Positions 17,399 through 26,441 of a stretch of DNA of 64,000 bases are shown here, piece after piece. This DNA comes from Hyphomicrobium_A sp963724945 (GTDB lineage: Bacteria; Pseudomonadota; Alphaproteobacteria; Rhizobiales; Hyphomicrobiaceae): contig CAVRWL010000001.1 of the NCBI GenBank assembly GCA_963724945.1, positions 212,320-276,319 on the forward strand, given 5' to 3'. Numbering within the stretch: position 1 is the first letter of the stretch; the number at the start of each line of letters is the position of its first letter. The notes beneath the pieces were generated by a model, which was not told where the DNA came from, made no database searches, and saw only the letters and a program-made list of their open reading frames with translations. The position numbers were made by a program, and so were the translations under genes.

Positions 17399-17478
17399 GG
17401 TGGCATTCACAGGGATGCAGACGCCCGCACTTCGGGGAAGCCCGAGCGTGGTGGGCTAGTACGTAACAGGGGAGTCTC

Positions 17479-18888
17479 ATGAAGAACGCTAGCGATGTCC
17501 TCAAGATGATCAAGGACAAGGACGTCAAGTTCGTGGACTTCAGGTTCACGGATACCAAGGGCAAGATGCAGCACGTGACCGCACAGGCGAGCTGTGTGGA
17601 TGAAGGGACCTTCGCAGACGGCTACGCCTTCGACGGCTCCTCGATCGCCGGCTGGAAGGGCATCGAAGCCTCCGACATGCTGCTGATGCCGGACGCCGAG
17701 TCCGCCCACCTCGATCCCTTCTTCGCGCAGTCGACGGTCGCGCTGTTCTGCGATGTGCGCGAGCCGACGACGGGCCAGTACTACGAGCGCGACCCGCGCG
17801 GCATCGCCAAGAAGGCCGAGGCCTACATGAAGTCGACCGGCGTCGGCGACAAGGTCTTCTTCGGGCCCGAGGCTGAGTTCTTCATCTTCGACGACGTGCG
17901 CTTCACCATCGAGCCCACCAACTGCGGCTTCAAGATCGACTCCGCCGAGTTCCCGTCGAACACCGGCACCGAGTACGAGATGGGCAACCTCGGTCATCGT
18001 CCGCGCACCAAGGGCGGCTACTTCCCGGTGCCGCCGGTCGACAGCTGTCAGGACATCCGCTCCGAGATGCTCTCGGTGATGACCGAGATGGGCGTCGAGG
18101 TCGAGAAGCATCACCACGAGGTGGCCGCCGCCCAGCACGAGCTCGGCATCAAGTTCGCGCCCATGGTGACGATTGCGGACCACATGCAGATCTACAAGTA
18201 CGTGGTCCAGATGGTGTCGCAGGCCTACGGCAAGACCGCCTGCTTCATGCCGAAACCCATCTTCGGCGACAACGGCTCGGGCATGCACGTGCACCAGTCG
18301 ATCTGGAACGGCTCGACGCCGGTGTTCGCAGGCAACAAATATGCCGACCTGTCCGAGACCTGCCTCAGCTACATCGCCGGCATCCTCAAGCACGCCAAGG
18401 CGATCAACGCCTTCACCAACCCGACCACCAACTCCTACAAGCGCCTGGTGCCGGGCTACGAGGCTCCCGTGCTGCTCGCCTACTCGGCGCGCAACCGCTC
18501 CGCCTCGTGCCGCATTCCGCACGCCACCAATCCCAAGGCCAAGCGCGTCGAGGTGCGTTTCCCCGATCCGTCGGCGAACCCCTATCTCGGCTTCACCGCC
18601 ATGCTGATGGCCGGCCTCGACGGCATCGCCTCCAAGCTCAACCCGGGCGACGCGGTCGACAAGAACCTCTACGATCTGCCGCCGGCCGAGCTCGAGAAGA
18701 TCCCGACCGTCTGCGGGTCCCTGCGCGAGGCGCTCGACAGCCTCGACAAGGATCGCGCCTTCCTCAAGATGGGCGGCGTGATGACCGACGACATGATCGA
18801 CGCCTACATCGAGCTCAAGATGGCGGAGAACATGCGCTACGAGATGGCGCCGCACCCGATCGAGTTCGACATGTACTACTCGGTCTAG
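17479..18888 (+). CDS. glnA: Glutamine synthetase, type I
   Basis: This 469-residue enzyme makes glutamine from glutamate, ammonia and ATP as a dodecamer. Family motifs are complete: DGSSIAGW near residue 53, FGPEAEFFIFDD, the ATP-binding KPIFGDNGSGMHVHQS, NPTTNSYKRLVPG, and the adenylylation loop KNLYDLPPAE with Tyr398. The presence of that Tyr implies control by GlnE adenylylation and hence by the upstream PII. GGGGAG precedes ATG 17479. The length is normal for the GSI-beta type. Confidence 0.96.
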   Translation: MKNASDVLKMIKDKDVKFVDFRFTDTKGKMQHVTAQASCVDEGTFADGYAFDGSSIAGWKGIEASDMLLMPDAESAHLDPFFAQSTVALFCDVREPTTGQYYERDPRGIAKKAEAYMKSTGVGDKVFFGPEAEFFIFDDVRFTIEPTNCGFKIDSAEFPSNTGTEYEMGNLGHRPRTKGGYFPVPPVDSCQDIRSEMLSVMTEMGVEVEKHHHEVAAAQHELGIKFAPMVTIADHMQIYKYVVQMVSQAYGKTACFMPKPIFGDNGSGMHVHQSIWNGSTPVFAGNKYADLSETCLSYIAGILKHAKAINAFTNPTTNSYKRLVPGYEAPVLLAYSARNRSASCRIPHATNPKAKRVEVRFPDPSANPYLGFTAMLMAGLDGIASKLNPGDAVDKNLYDLPPAELEKIPTVCGSLREALDSLDKDRAFLKMGGVMTDDMIDAYIELKMAENMRYEMAPHPIEFDMYYSV

Positions 18889-18917
18889 ACGCGGGGCTGC
18901 GGCAAGCAACCCAAAAG

Positions 18918-18941
18918 CGGCCCGGGAGCGCTCCCGGGCCG
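18918..18941 (+). terminator. Intrinsic terminator after glnA
   Basis: A perfect 12-base palindromic GC stem, CGGCCCGGGAGC with its complement, lies 30 bases after the glnA stop. It is flanked by AAAA upstream and TTTGCGTTTG downstream, as in a bidirectional intrinsic terminator. It would also serve the convergent small membrane-protein gene. Confidence 0.75.
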
Positions 18942-18956
18942 TTTGCGTTTGTCGCT

Positions 18957-19256
18957 TCAGAAGTAGAGCAGGACCGCAACGAACAGGGCAGCCCAGCCGA
19001 GGAGCCGCAACCGGCGGCCATGGGCCAGAACCCACTGAACCGCGCGGTGGGGTAACTCCGACCAGGAAATCTGCCCGAGCACGGCGATGACGAGCCCGAC
19101 GCCGAGGCCGATCACGACGGACACGTAGTCGAGGTACGGTCCGGACATGGGCAGCCGGGTCGGGCCGTTCGCGCCGCCCGTGGCCCCGATGATGACGATC
19201 GCCGTGATCATCAGCCCGAGCGCCAGCATCGAGAAGAAGCTGAGGACAGCCCGCAT
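18957..19256 (-). CDS. Small inner-membrane protein
   Basis: This 99-residue protein has three hydrophobic helices at about residues 5-27, 43-62 and 82-99 (FSMLALGLMITAIVIIGATG, YVSVVIGLGVGLVIAVLG, LLGWAALFVAVLLYF). GAAGGTG precedes ATG 19256. The family was not recognised. It converges with glnA across the shared hairpin. Confidence 0.65.
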   Translation of the reverse strand: MRAVLSFFSMLALGLMITAIVIIGATGGANGPTRLPMSGPYLDYVSVVIGLGVGLVIAVLGQISWSELPHRAVQWVLAHGRRLRLLGWAALFVAVLLYF

Positions 19257-19453
19257 CGCACACCTTCACGAAAGCCAATCGGCCTGGAGGCTAGCCGGCC
19301 CCTCTCAACAACTCGTTAACCATGCGCGCTCCTCGAACGCATGGCGCACGCATTCGTAGAAAATTCACCATGCGATGGCACCGTCAACTTTGAGCGCCGA
19401 ATTGGACCTTGTTTCAAAGCGGTGTGTGTTTGCCTTCGCATGAGTTTGCAGCA

Positions 19454-20260
19454 ATGGGCGTTGTCGACTGGAAGTCCGAGCCGTTGGGGCCCGCGCAAGC
19501 CGCGTTGCGGGTCACGGACGCGTTCGCGGCGCTGCAGGCGGGCAGCGGCGACCCAGCCCTCGGTGGATACCGCATCCTGCGCCCCAGCGCCGTCGCCGCT
19601 CCCACTGTGCGCGGGCGCGGGGTTTCAACGTTCGCCGTCGGGCGCCTTCTCTCCGTGCTGCTCGCCGCAGCCCTCGGCGCTGCCGCCCTCGCCGGCCCCG
19701 CGAGCTGCCCCTGCGCCCCTGCCGGCGGTGAGACGGCGGGACTTGCCCGCTTCGCGTACGCCAAGGAGGCCGTTCTCGTGCCTGAGAGCAGCGCTCCGGC
19801 GATCCTTGCTGCGATGCTCGTCGAGCCGGCAGCGGCCAAGGACGCGTCTGCGATGTCAACGGCGGCGATCGCAACCTTGCCGGCCGTGGCGAGGCGCGGC
19901 TCTTCGCTCACAATCGCCGACGGCCTGCCTCCCAAGCTCGAGACCATCGCCGACGCCGGACCGCCGCCACTGCGGCTTGCCTCCGCGTCGCTCTCCGACG
20001 ACCCTCCGGAGGCACTCCCGCAAGTGGTGCCAACCCCGCCGCTGCTCGACATCCTCGCAACCGACGCCAAGCCCGAGCACAGCGAGCACAAATCGCAGCG
20101 ACGGCATTATCGGCGCGCGCGCCACTTCGCGGCGCGTCATCGCGCAAAGGCGGACAGCGCGAGCGCCGGCGGCGCGATGACGGTCCCGCGCGCGCCCCGC
20201 TGGGCGCAGCAAATGTACGTGACGCCCTGGCAGAGCAAGGCGTTCTCCTATTCCCGATAA
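19454..20260 (+). CDS. Hypothetical protein with a single membrane segment
   Basis: The 268-residue product has one hydrophobic segment at about residues 60-82 (FAVGRLLSVLLAAALGAAAL), a cysteine-containing turn (PASCPCAP), a long alanine/proline-rich low-complexity region and a basic histidine/arginine stretch (KSQRRHYRRARHFAARHRAK) before a conserved-looking end (WAQQMYVTPWQSKAFSYSR). The topology suggests a membrane-anchored, mostly unstructured protein. The start ATG 19454 is approximate. No family was recognised. Confidence 0.55.
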   Translation: MGVVDWKSEPLGPAQAALRVTDAFAALQAGSGDPALGGYRILRPSAVAAPTVRGRGVSTFAVGRLLSVLLAAALGAAALAGPASCPCAPAGGETAGLARFAYAKEAVLVPESSAPAILAAMLVEPAAAKDASAMSTAAIATLPAVARRGSSLTIADGLPPKLETIADAGPPPLRLASASLSDDPPEALPQVVPTPPLLDILATDAKPEHSEHKSQRRHYRRARHFAARHRAKADSASAGGAMTVPRAPRWAQQMYVTPWQSKAFSYSR

Positions 20261-20320
20261 CGCGCCGTCGCGGCGGCGCTTCGCCTTGGGCGCGACACAT
20301 CGCATGCCTACTCTTGCAGC

Positions 20321-21112
20321 ATGAGATCGTCGTCCGCGCGCGGCCTCGCTGCCGCCCTCGCCGCCCTCCTCCTCTGCGTTGCATTGCCCTCGGCTGGCGA
20401 TGCGGCTCCCGGCTATGCCTGGCGGGCGGCGCAAGGCGCGGACAGTTTGCAGACGCGCATCGCACCTCCTGCGGGCTTCAAGCGCGTCGACGTCGCCGCC
20501 GACAGCTGGGCCGCCTGGCTGCGCGGGCTGCCATTGAAGCCGGCCGGCGCGCCCGTGCTGCTCTATACGGGCGCTCCGAAATGGCGCCAGGACGTGCACG
20601 TCGCGGTGATCGACATCGACGTCGGCACGAGAGACCTGCAGCAGTGCGCAGACGCCATCATGCGCCTGCGCGGCGAATGGCTATTTGCGGCGGGGCGCAA
20701 GAGCGAGATCGGCTTCACCTATGACGGCAAGCGCCATGCGTTCTGGTCGAGCCACCGCGCCGACTACGCCTCGTTCCGCAAGTACATGAATCTGGTGTTC
20801 GCGTACGCCGGCACCTACTCGCTCGAGCGCGAGCTCAAGCCCGAGCCGCTTGCCGCCATCGCGATCGGCAACGTGTTCATCAAGGGCGGCTTTCCCGGCC
20901 ACGCGGTTCTCGTCGCCGACATGGTCGAGAACCCCGCAACAGGCGAGAAGCGCTTTCTCCTGATCCAGAGCTACATGCCGGCCCAAGAGATGCATGTCCT
21001 GAAGAACCCGGCGTCACCCGACGGCTCGCCCTGGTACCCGGCGGCGTTCACAGGCCCGCTCGTCACACCGGAGTGGACGTTTCCCGAGGGCGCCTTGCGC
21101 CGCTGGCCTTGA
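20321..21112 (+). CDS. Exported DUF4846 family protein
   Basis: This 263-residue protein has a signal peptide (residues 1-28). Its mature part shows the DUF4846 signature: IAPPAGFKRV, WLRGLPLKPAGAPVLLYTG, then VAVIDIDVGTRDLQQCADAI and MRLRGEWLF with a conserved QQCAD motif, and the end VLVADMVENPATGEKRFLLI. The family is found mainly in Bacteroidetes and Proteobacteria and has no established function; it is exported. The gene starts 60 bases after the preceding hypothetical gene. Confidence 0.8.
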   Translation: MRSSSARGLAAALAALLLCVALPSAGDAAPGYAWRAAQGADSLQTRIAPPAGFKRVDVAADSWAAWLRGLPLKPAGAPVLLYTGAPKWRQDVHVAVIDIDVGTRDLQQCADAIMRLRGEWLFAAGRKSEIGFTYDGKRHAFWSSHRADYASFRKYMNLVFAYAGTYSLERELKPEPLAAIAIGNVFIKGGFPGHAVLVADMVENPATGEKRFLLIQSYMPAQEMHVLKNPASPDGSPWYPAAFTGPLVTPEWTFPEGALRRWP

Positions 21113-21122
21113 GCCGTCCGGC

Positions 21123-21302
21123 CTAGCGCGACAGGGCCAGCATGACGACGAGGCAGGCGGCAAACACGCCGAGGCCGCCGAGCGAGATGAGAGTGCCGTT
21201 CGGATTGGCGTGCGTCATCATCTGCGCCAGCGCTGCGCCGAGGCCTGTGAGGCCGATGGCGATGACGACAACGCCGGTTACGATCCCAAATGTTCCGCGC
21301 AT
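21123..21302 (-). CDS. Small two-helix membrane protein (59 residues)
   Basis: A short frame starts at ATG 21302 behind a very strong ribosome binding site (GGGAGGAAGGAA) and encodes RGTFGIVTGVVVIAIGLTGL, then AALAQMMTHANPNGTLISLG and GLGVFAACLVVMLALSR. The two hydrophobic helices are joined by a short polar loop, and the stop is TAG at 21123-21125. Its ribosome binding site and coherent hydrophobic pattern support it as real. The function is unknown. It may be co-transcribed with the minus-strand gene at 21426-21683. Confidence 0.65.
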   Translation of the reverse strand: MRGTFGIVTGVVVIAIGLTGLGAALAQMMTHANPNGTLISLGGLGVFAACLVVMLALSR

Positions 21303-21425
21303 GAGTTCCTTCCTCCCAGTTGCCGTTGTCCCTTCCGGCCAGGAAAGGATATAGGCGACAACGTCCTAGAAGGCACGCCGCGATTTGGCTGTGAGCGCGT
21401 GGGCTGCCTGCGGCTCAATGACCCG

Positions 21426-21683
21426 TCAGGGCTGCGGGGGCGGCGTCTCGCCTTGCGCATTCTGTGTGCTCGCCCCGTCGGGCATGGAATTGAACGGCCG
21501 CACCGCAATGTAGAACGCGGTCGAGGCGAGCAGCAGCACGACGACCGATACGGCGATGATGGTGCCGCGCCTCCGCGCCATGACCCAGGCCGGCTTGATG
21601 AGGCCGACGACGAGATAGAGGATGGCCAGCACGACGATCAGCTGGAACGACCAGGACGAATAGTCGAGGAGCGCGTTGGACAT
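21426..21683 (-). CDS. Small membrane protein
   Basis: This 85-residue protein has two hydrophobic helices (SFQLIVVLAILYLVVGLI and GTIIAVSVVVLLLASTAFYI) separated by a basic loop KPAWVMARRR, and a polar, proline-rich tail (GETPPPQP). ATG 21683 is preferred over the upstream in-frame ATG 21731, which would add a charged non-conserved stretch. No family was recognised. Confidence 0.65.
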   Translation of the reverse strand: MSNALLDYSSWSFQLIVVLAILYLVVGLIKPAWVMARRRGTIIAVSVVVLLLASTAFYIAVRPFNSMPDGASTQNAQGETPPPQP

Positions 21684-21789
21684 GGGTCTATTGCCTCGCA
21701 GTTGAGCCTTTCGGGGAGCGGCCGCAGGCATCTTGGCGAGCCCGGCTTAACGAGTTGAAAATTCTGGAAGAGCGTTTCGACCGACCGGG

Positions 21790-22227
21790 CTACAAAAGCC
21801 CGAGCTCGGCGAGCTCGCGCCGCATCTTGGCGGGCAATGCCGCGAGGTCTTTCTCTGCCCGCCCCAGATCGGCGGGCGCGTCGCCCGGCGCAAGGTAGCG
21901 CCAGCCCTGGAAGGCGCGGCGCGGAACGGGGCGCACCGGAACGAGCGCCGCGTCGAGCAACAACAGGCAGCAGCGCGAGCCGTCGGACTTCGTCCCCTCA
22001 TCGAAGCCGACGAGACGCTGGCGCACTTGGATCATGCCCTTGATCACCCAATAGAGCGAGCCGCCGTCGAGGAGCTCAGGCACGCGCTTGGGCGTCTGGA
22101 AGGTGGTGTGGAAGATGCGCGGGCGCTCGCCGGCCTTCCTCTGCGCGGCCAGGCGTCCCTTCTGCCAGGCGTCGAGCTCCTCGATGGAGGCGGCCCCGAC
22201 GCACAGCTTGACGAGATGCAGCGTCAT
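21790..22227 (-). CDS. DUF1489 family protein
   Basis: The 145-residue product has the DUF1489 hallmarks: an HLVKLCVGAASIEELDAWQ start, HTTFQTPKRVPELLDGGSLY followed by WVIKGMIQVRQRL, then LVPVRPVPRRAFQGWRYL. The family is conserved, cytoplasmic and almost confined to Alphaproteobacteria, with no known function. The length is typical. It supports the taxonomic assignment of the window. Confidence 0.88.
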   Translation of the reverse strand: MTLHLVKLCVGAASIEELDAWQKGRLAAQRKAGERPRIFHTTFQTPKRVPELLDGGSLYWVIKGMIQVRQRLVGFDEGTKSDGSRCCLLLLDAALVPVRPVPRRAFQGWRYLAPGDAPADLGRAEKDLAALPAKMRRELAELGLL

Positions 22228-22326
22228 CTCTTCGTTCCCATGCTGCCGCGGGTGAGCATTTCAGCTTCTCTGCCCGCACGGCGAGCGCAATCGGCGCTCA
22301 TCCACAAGGACGTTGGCTAGGCCGCG

Positions 22327-22761
22327 CTACTTCTCCGTGCACTCCCCGGCGTATTGAGCAAACACCGGCTGGCCGAATAGGCCGAAGTGGCGGGAGTGGA
22401 CGGCCGGGTGCATGCCCGTCGCCGGATCCTTGTCGTAGATGGTCGTCAGGTTGAGGAAGCCCTCGTTGACCACCTCGATGAAATGATTGGCGTTGATGGC
22501 GCGCACGATCTTGAGCGTGCCGGGGCTCTCAAGGCCGTCGGTCACCAGGCGCGCCGACTGGCGATCGAGGTCGATGTTGGTGATCTCGAACGTGAGCGGC
22601 TCGGGCGCCTTGCTCTTGAAGACGCCCTTGTCGTAGCTCCAGGAAATGCCCTTGGTGAAGGTGCAGACGAAGGCCTTGGGCGCAGCGTCAGCGTGCGCCG
22701 CGTCAGCCAGCGCAAGAGCCGTCAGCGCCGAGCAAAGGCACAAGCCCAAACTCTTTCGCAT
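22327..22761 (-). CDS. Exported protein of unknown function
   Basis: This 144-residue precursor has a signal peptide (residues 1-24, ending AHA) and a mature beta-rich protein with two cysteines (AFVCTF and AGECTEK, the last near the C-terminus) that may pair. Segments such as PLTFEITNIDLDRQSARLV and HFIEVVNEGFLNLTTIYD resemble small lipocalin-like or DUF-type alphaproteobacterial exported proteins, but I cannot name a family. GGGGGC precedes ATG 22761. Confidence 0.65.
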   Translation of the reverse strand: MRKSLGLCLCSALTALALADAAHADAAPKAFVCTFTKGISWSYDKGVFKSKAPEPLTFEITNIDLDRQSARLVTDGLESPGTLKIVRAINANHFIEVVNEGFLNLTTIYDKDPATGMHPAVHSRHFGLFGQPVFAQYAGECTEK

Positions 22762-22946
22762 AGTCTAGCCCCCGTGTTGTAGCCGGCGCTGTTTGCCCTT
22801 TCGGGCTCATCGCTGCGCATTGAACCTTGGGCGTTCCCGCCGCGCAACCGCGGCCGGTCCCCATTGCCGCGGCGCAGCGTCGCTAAGCGCCTTCAATCCG
22901 CCCCGATTGGCGGCTCGAAACGCTTGGTATGGAAGATTGCAAGACG

Positions 22947-23423
22947 ATGGTCCGGCTCAGCACATTCGGTCTGATGCTGACGGCGGCGGCGGCGTGCGGC
23001 TGCGCCGGCGCACCGGGCGATCATCCGCCCTCGCTCGTCGCCGATCAGTTCGGCAATCCGCCACCCGCCAACCCGGCCTCCGCATCCTCCTATCAGCTCT
23101 CCGAGCAGGAGCTGAAATACGACTGCAAGAAGCTCACCGGCACCATGCAAGTGCGCATCCTGCAGATCCGCGACTACGACTCGAGCAAGAAGACGTCGGC
23201 ACTCGCGCGCAGCATGCAGACGGTGGCTACGCCGATCTGGGGCGGAACGACGGCGGGCATGGACCCCGACGGCCAATACCGCAAGGACCGCGCCATGCTC
23301 GAGGCTTACAACGCGCAGCTCGCGGCCAAGAAGTGCAAGACGTTCAATCTCGCCGCTGAGCTGCAGAGCACCAAACCTGACGAGATGCCCGAGCCCATCG
23401 GCAAGAAGCCAGCGGTGCGCTAG
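22947..23423 (+). CDS. Putative lipoprotein
   Basis: From ATG 22947 the 158-residue product has a hydrophobic leader followed by a cysteine (LMLTAAAACGCAGAPG), which makes an outer-membrane or periplasmic lipoprotein likely though the lipobox is not perfect. The mature part is polar with ELKYDCKKLTGTMQVRILQI, and a helical end. Similar proteins in Hyphomicrobiales are annotated only as hypothetical. An in-frame ATG 22929 is the alternative start. Confidence 0.6.
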   Translation: MVRLSTFGLMLTAAAACGCAGAPGDHPPSLVADQFGNPPPANPASASSYQLSEQELKYDCKKLTGTMQVRILQIRDYDSSKKTSALARSMQTVATPIWGGTTAGMDPDGQYRKDRAMLEAYNAQLAAKKCKTFNLAAELQSTKPDEMPEPIGKKPAVR

Positions 23424-23523
23424 CGTCAGCGCGCTCCCGTAGCGGACAACCTCTCCTTCATTGCCGCAGCGGCGACATTCTGGTGTAAACGTCGGGACCG
23501 ATTTCAACGGGTCCCTTAAGTCG

Positions 23524-24009
23524 ATGCCGACGATCGACCACGACATTGCTGCCCCGCCGAGCCGCCTCCCCTGGCCGCCGATTCTGCTGATCGGCGCCGT
23601 TGCGGGCGCGATCATCCTCGGCCGCGTTGCGCCGCTGCCGTGGCCGGGCCTCGATGACGCGCCAGCGCGCGCGGTGGGCCTCGGCCTCGGCGCGGCGGGC
23701 ATCGTGCTCATGATCGTGGCGATCCTCACGCTTCGCCGCCACGCCACTACCGTACGCCCCGACGCGAGCGCCAGCGTGCTCGTCACGAGCGGCCCCTATC
23801 GCCGCTTGCGCAACCCGATCTACCTTGCCGACTGCCTCATCCTCCTCGGCCTCGCCGAGGTCACCAAGAACGTCTGGTTCGTGGCGGCCTCGGTCGCCTT
23901 CGCGCTGCTCGTCACTTGGCTTGCGATCGTGCCCGAGGAGCGCCACCTCGAAAGCCGCTTTGGCGAGGCCTACCTCGACTACAAGGCGAAGACGCGCCGG
24001 TGGCTGTAG
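23524..24009 (+). CDS. Isoprenylcysteine carboxyl methyltransferase-like membrane protein
   Basis: This 161-residue integral membrane protein has about four hydrophobic helices and the signature of the ICMT/PEMT group near the C-terminus: VTSGPYRRLRNPIYLADCLI, then IVPEERHLESRFGEAYLDYK with the typical E-R-x-L-x-x-x-F-G-x-x-Y. Family members bind S-adenosylmethionine and methylate lipids or small hydrophobic acceptors; bacterial substrates are mostly unknown. The start at ATG 23524 is preferred to ATG 23461. Confidence 0.78.
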   Translation: MPTIDHDIAAPPSRLPWPPILLIGAVAGAIILGRVAPLPWPGLDDAPARAVGLGLGAAGIVLMIVAILTLRRHATTVRPDASASVLVTSGPYRRLRNPIYLADCLILLGLAEVTKNVWFVAASVAFALLVTWLAIVPEERHLESRFGEAYLDYKAKTRRWL

Positions 24010-24018
24010 GAAAGCGCC

Positions 24019-24726
24019 ATGGCCACCGACTACGGAGAGAAGGAACGCGCCTTCATCGACGGCCTCAAGGAGGCGACGGGCCGCGACCTTGGCGAATGGA
24101 TGGCGCTCATTTCCGCGCAAGAGCTGCCCGACCGCAACGACATCATCGACTGGATGCGGCAGCAGGGCTTCACCTTCTCCAAGGCGTCCTGGCTGGAACG
24201 CATCCACCACAACGGCGGCAAGCCGATCTACGCCGACAGCGCCGCCCCGCGCGTGCGCCGTGCGCGCCGCGAGGAGGCCCGCCCACCGCAAGCGGTCCCC
24301 GCCGCCCTCCAGAGTGAGCCCCCGCCCGCCGCCAAAGCTGCAGCCGCACCCCCGCCTTCGCCGCTGCCGCCTGATCAACTGGAGCCGCTGCTCGCCAAGG
24401 CCAAAGCCTACCGGCCGCTCGCGCTGGCACTGATCGCGCAGATCAGGACCGTGCGCCCGGACGCTCGCTTCCTCGCACGCGACACCTTCGTCGCCGTCGC
24501 CGACCCGCAGGCCTTTGCGCACCTGGGGATCGGCTCCAAAGAGCTGCGCCTGCACCTGGCGCTCGGTGCGCACGACTTCGACGACGTCGTCAAAAAGGGC
24601 GTGCCGGGCGGCGGCCTTGGCAAGGCGGACACGCTCACCCACATGGTGGTGCTGACGGATGCGCGCCAGGTCGATCGCCGCTTGCTCGACCTCGTGGCGC
24701 GCGCTGCCGCGAACGTGAACGGCTGA
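24019..24726 (+). CDS. DUF4287-DUF5655 domain protein
   Basis: The 235-residue product has an N-terminal DUF4287 domain (residues 1-65: DGLKEATGRDLGEWMALI, IIDWMRQQGFTFSKASWLE), an alanine/proline linker of about 50 residues and a C-terminal DUF5655 domain (residues 120-235: KAYRPLALALIAQIRTV, DTFVAVADPQAFAHL, ELRLHLALGA, THMVVLTDARQVDRRL). Both domains are cytoplasmic and lack an established function; DUF5655 is often found in nucleic-acid contexts. The start lies 9 bases after the methyltransferase-like stop. Confidence 0.8.
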   Translation: MATDYGEKERAFIDGLKEATGRDLGEWMALISAQELPDRNDIIDWMRQQGFTFSKASWLERIHHNGGKPIYADSAAPRVRRARREEARPPQAVPAALQSEPPPAAKAAAAPPPSPLPPDQLEPLLAKAKAYRPLALALIAQIRTVRPDARFLARDTFVAVADPQAFAHLGIGSKELRLHLALGAHDFDDVVKKGVPGGGLGKADTLTHMVVLTDARQVDRRLLDLVARAAANVNG

Positions 24727-24796
24727 CGCGCGGCCGGAACCATCGAATAGCCGGAATTTGGCCGCTTCCTCGCACGCGAGGTTTGGAGGTCCAATC

Positions 24797-26170
24797 ATGG
24801 TTGCCGATGTCCGTGGGCCCGCCGCCGCGCCCGTCTCGGCGCTTGCCATCGTATTGGCGCTCGCCGCGGGCTTCTACCCCACCGCGCCGTCGGCGCAGAC
24901 GGCACAACGCGACGGCATCGCCGACTTGATCTCTAAGAGCGCGAGCGGCGCCAAGCCGAGCGTCGAGATCGCCGACACGGCAAGCCCCACTGCGCCGGCT
25001 CCGGCTGCGCAACCGCCCGCGGCGGCGGCGCCGGCGGCGCCGGCTCCCAAGGATCCGCGCGAGGGCGATGCGGCCTACGAGCAGGCGCGCCAGCTCATGC
25101 GCGCAATCGACTCCGTCCTGAAGGATGCCGCCCAGCAGCGCGACGAGGCGCAGAAGCTGCCCGGCCGCGACGAGTTCATCCTGACGCCAATATGGACCGA
25201 GACGCGCGAGGACCGCGAGAAGCGCGTGCGCTCACTCCTCGACTCCGCACTCGCGATCGTCACCGACGTGCCCGTCGTCGACATGCAGAAGAAGGTGGAG
25301 GGCTACCGCGCCAACATCCGCGACATCGAGGCCGAGATCGCCACGATGAAGGAGAAGCAGGTCACGGCGCCGAAAGACGGCGTGCTCCCCGGCATGCTGA
25401 CCGACACCGTCGACAGCCTCGCGAGCGACATCGCCGAGGCCGAGAAGCGCATCACCAAGAACAAGGACGAGATCGCCAAGACGAAAGCGGACATTGCCGC
25501 GGCTCTGGCGAAGTCCGGCGTCGCGCTCGCTCCCGATCAGGTCGACCTGCTGCTCGACAGCGTGCTGTCGAGCGACCTCGTGCGCCTCGTCGCCGCGTTC
25601 AACGCCGCCAAGGTCATCGACGGGCAGCTCGGCAAGCTCTTGACGGCCGCCGGAGACAACATCAGCGCGGCGCGCAAGTACTTCGCGATGCACGCAGCGC
25701 TGTTCGCCATGCTCGTGCACGCACAGGACGAGACCATCGCCAAGATCGATCAGAGCTACATGCCGAAGCTCGACGCTATTCTAAAGGACATCGTGGCGGC
25801 GCAGGCCAAGACCAACAAGCTCCTGCAGGCAGAGAACCGTCCCGATCAATTGCGCGCGCTGCAAGCCAACCGCGATGCGCAAGCGGTGGCCTCGCAGGCC
25901 GCCCACGCCTACCGCCGCTATCTGACTGAGCAGCGCGAGCAGATCGCCAAGGCGCGCACGCGCGCAACCCACGATCTCAGGATCGCCGACAATACCTACG
26001 AGACGGTGGAGGCGAGCTTCCAGCTCAAAACCTTGATGCGCGACAGCGCGGCCTCATTCGAGGCGATCCAGAAGCTGGAGGCGCCGAGTTTCGATCAGAT
26101 CTTCAAGAACGAGGAGCTCAGGCGCGAGTTCGAGAACCTGACGCGCAAGCTCGATCAGCCCTCGAGCTGA
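24797..26170 (+). CDS. Exported long coiled-coil protein, function unknown
   Basis: This 457-residue protein has a signal peptide or N-terminal anchor (about residues 8-34, ending SAQT), an alanine/proline linker to residue 95 and then almost continuous helix. Coiled-coil segments are evident in VEGYRANIRDIEAEIATMKE, ASDIAEAEKRITKNKDEIAK and DQIFKNEELRREFENLTRK. GGAGG precedes ATG 24797. No enzyme motif is visible. The shape suggests a periplasmic structural or adaptor protein. It stands alone, followed by a 271-base gap. Confidence 0.65.
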   Translation: MVADVRGPAAAPVSALAIVLALAAGFYPTAPSAQTAQRDGIADLISKSASGAKPSVEIADTASPTAPAPAAQPPAAAAPAAPAPKDPREGDAAYEQARQLMRAIDSVLKDAAQQRDEAQKLPGRDEFILTPIWTETREDREKRVRSLLDSALAIVTDVPVVDMQKKVEGYRANIRDIEAEIATMKEKQVTAPKDGVLPGMLTDTVDSLASDIAEAEKRITKNKDEIAKTKADIAAALAKSGVALAPDQVDLLLDSVLSSDLVRLVAAFNAAKVIDGQLGKLLTAAGDNISAARKYFAMHAALFAMLVHAQDETIAKIDQSYMPKLDAILKDIVAAQAKTNKLLQAENRPDQLRALQANRDAQAVASQAAHAYRRYLTEQREQIAKARTRATHDLRIADNTYETVEASFQLKTLMRDSAASFEAIQKLEAPSFDQIFKNEELRREFENLTRKLDQPSS

Positions 26171-26356
26171 CGCCCGCTACGACCGCTCCTCACGGCGGGC
26201 AGAGCAAATCAGTCAGGCGACCGCCGATCGCTTCGTGCGCTGCTTTTCTGTCGGGCGGCTTTCAATCTCCTGTTCCCAGCGTGGCAGCGCAATGTGGAAG
26301 ATTAGCGTGAATAAGCTCCAGGGTTTTGCCGCTAAATTTTAAATCAGCAATGCATG

Positions 26357-26390
26357 CCCCCGATCATGGGGGTAGAGGGCCACTGCCCTC
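26357..26390 (-). terminator. Two tandem hairpins after the FAD oxidoreductase gene
   Basis: CCCCC-GATCAT-GGGGG (26357-26372) and GAGGGC-CACT-GCCCTC (26375-26390) lie 52-85 bases beyond the minus-strand stop codon at 26442. Read on the minus strand they are followed by an AT-rich stretch (GATTTAAAATTTA), as expected for a transcript end. Confidence 0.45.
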
Positions 26391-26441
26391 AGCGGACGAG
26401 CACCAAGTCCGCATCTCGGTGTGGGTTATATTTTGTGTCGC

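Noticed and set aside
17407..19278. Minus-strand open frame of 623 codons
   Set aside because: It is antisense to glnA and has no family resemblance.
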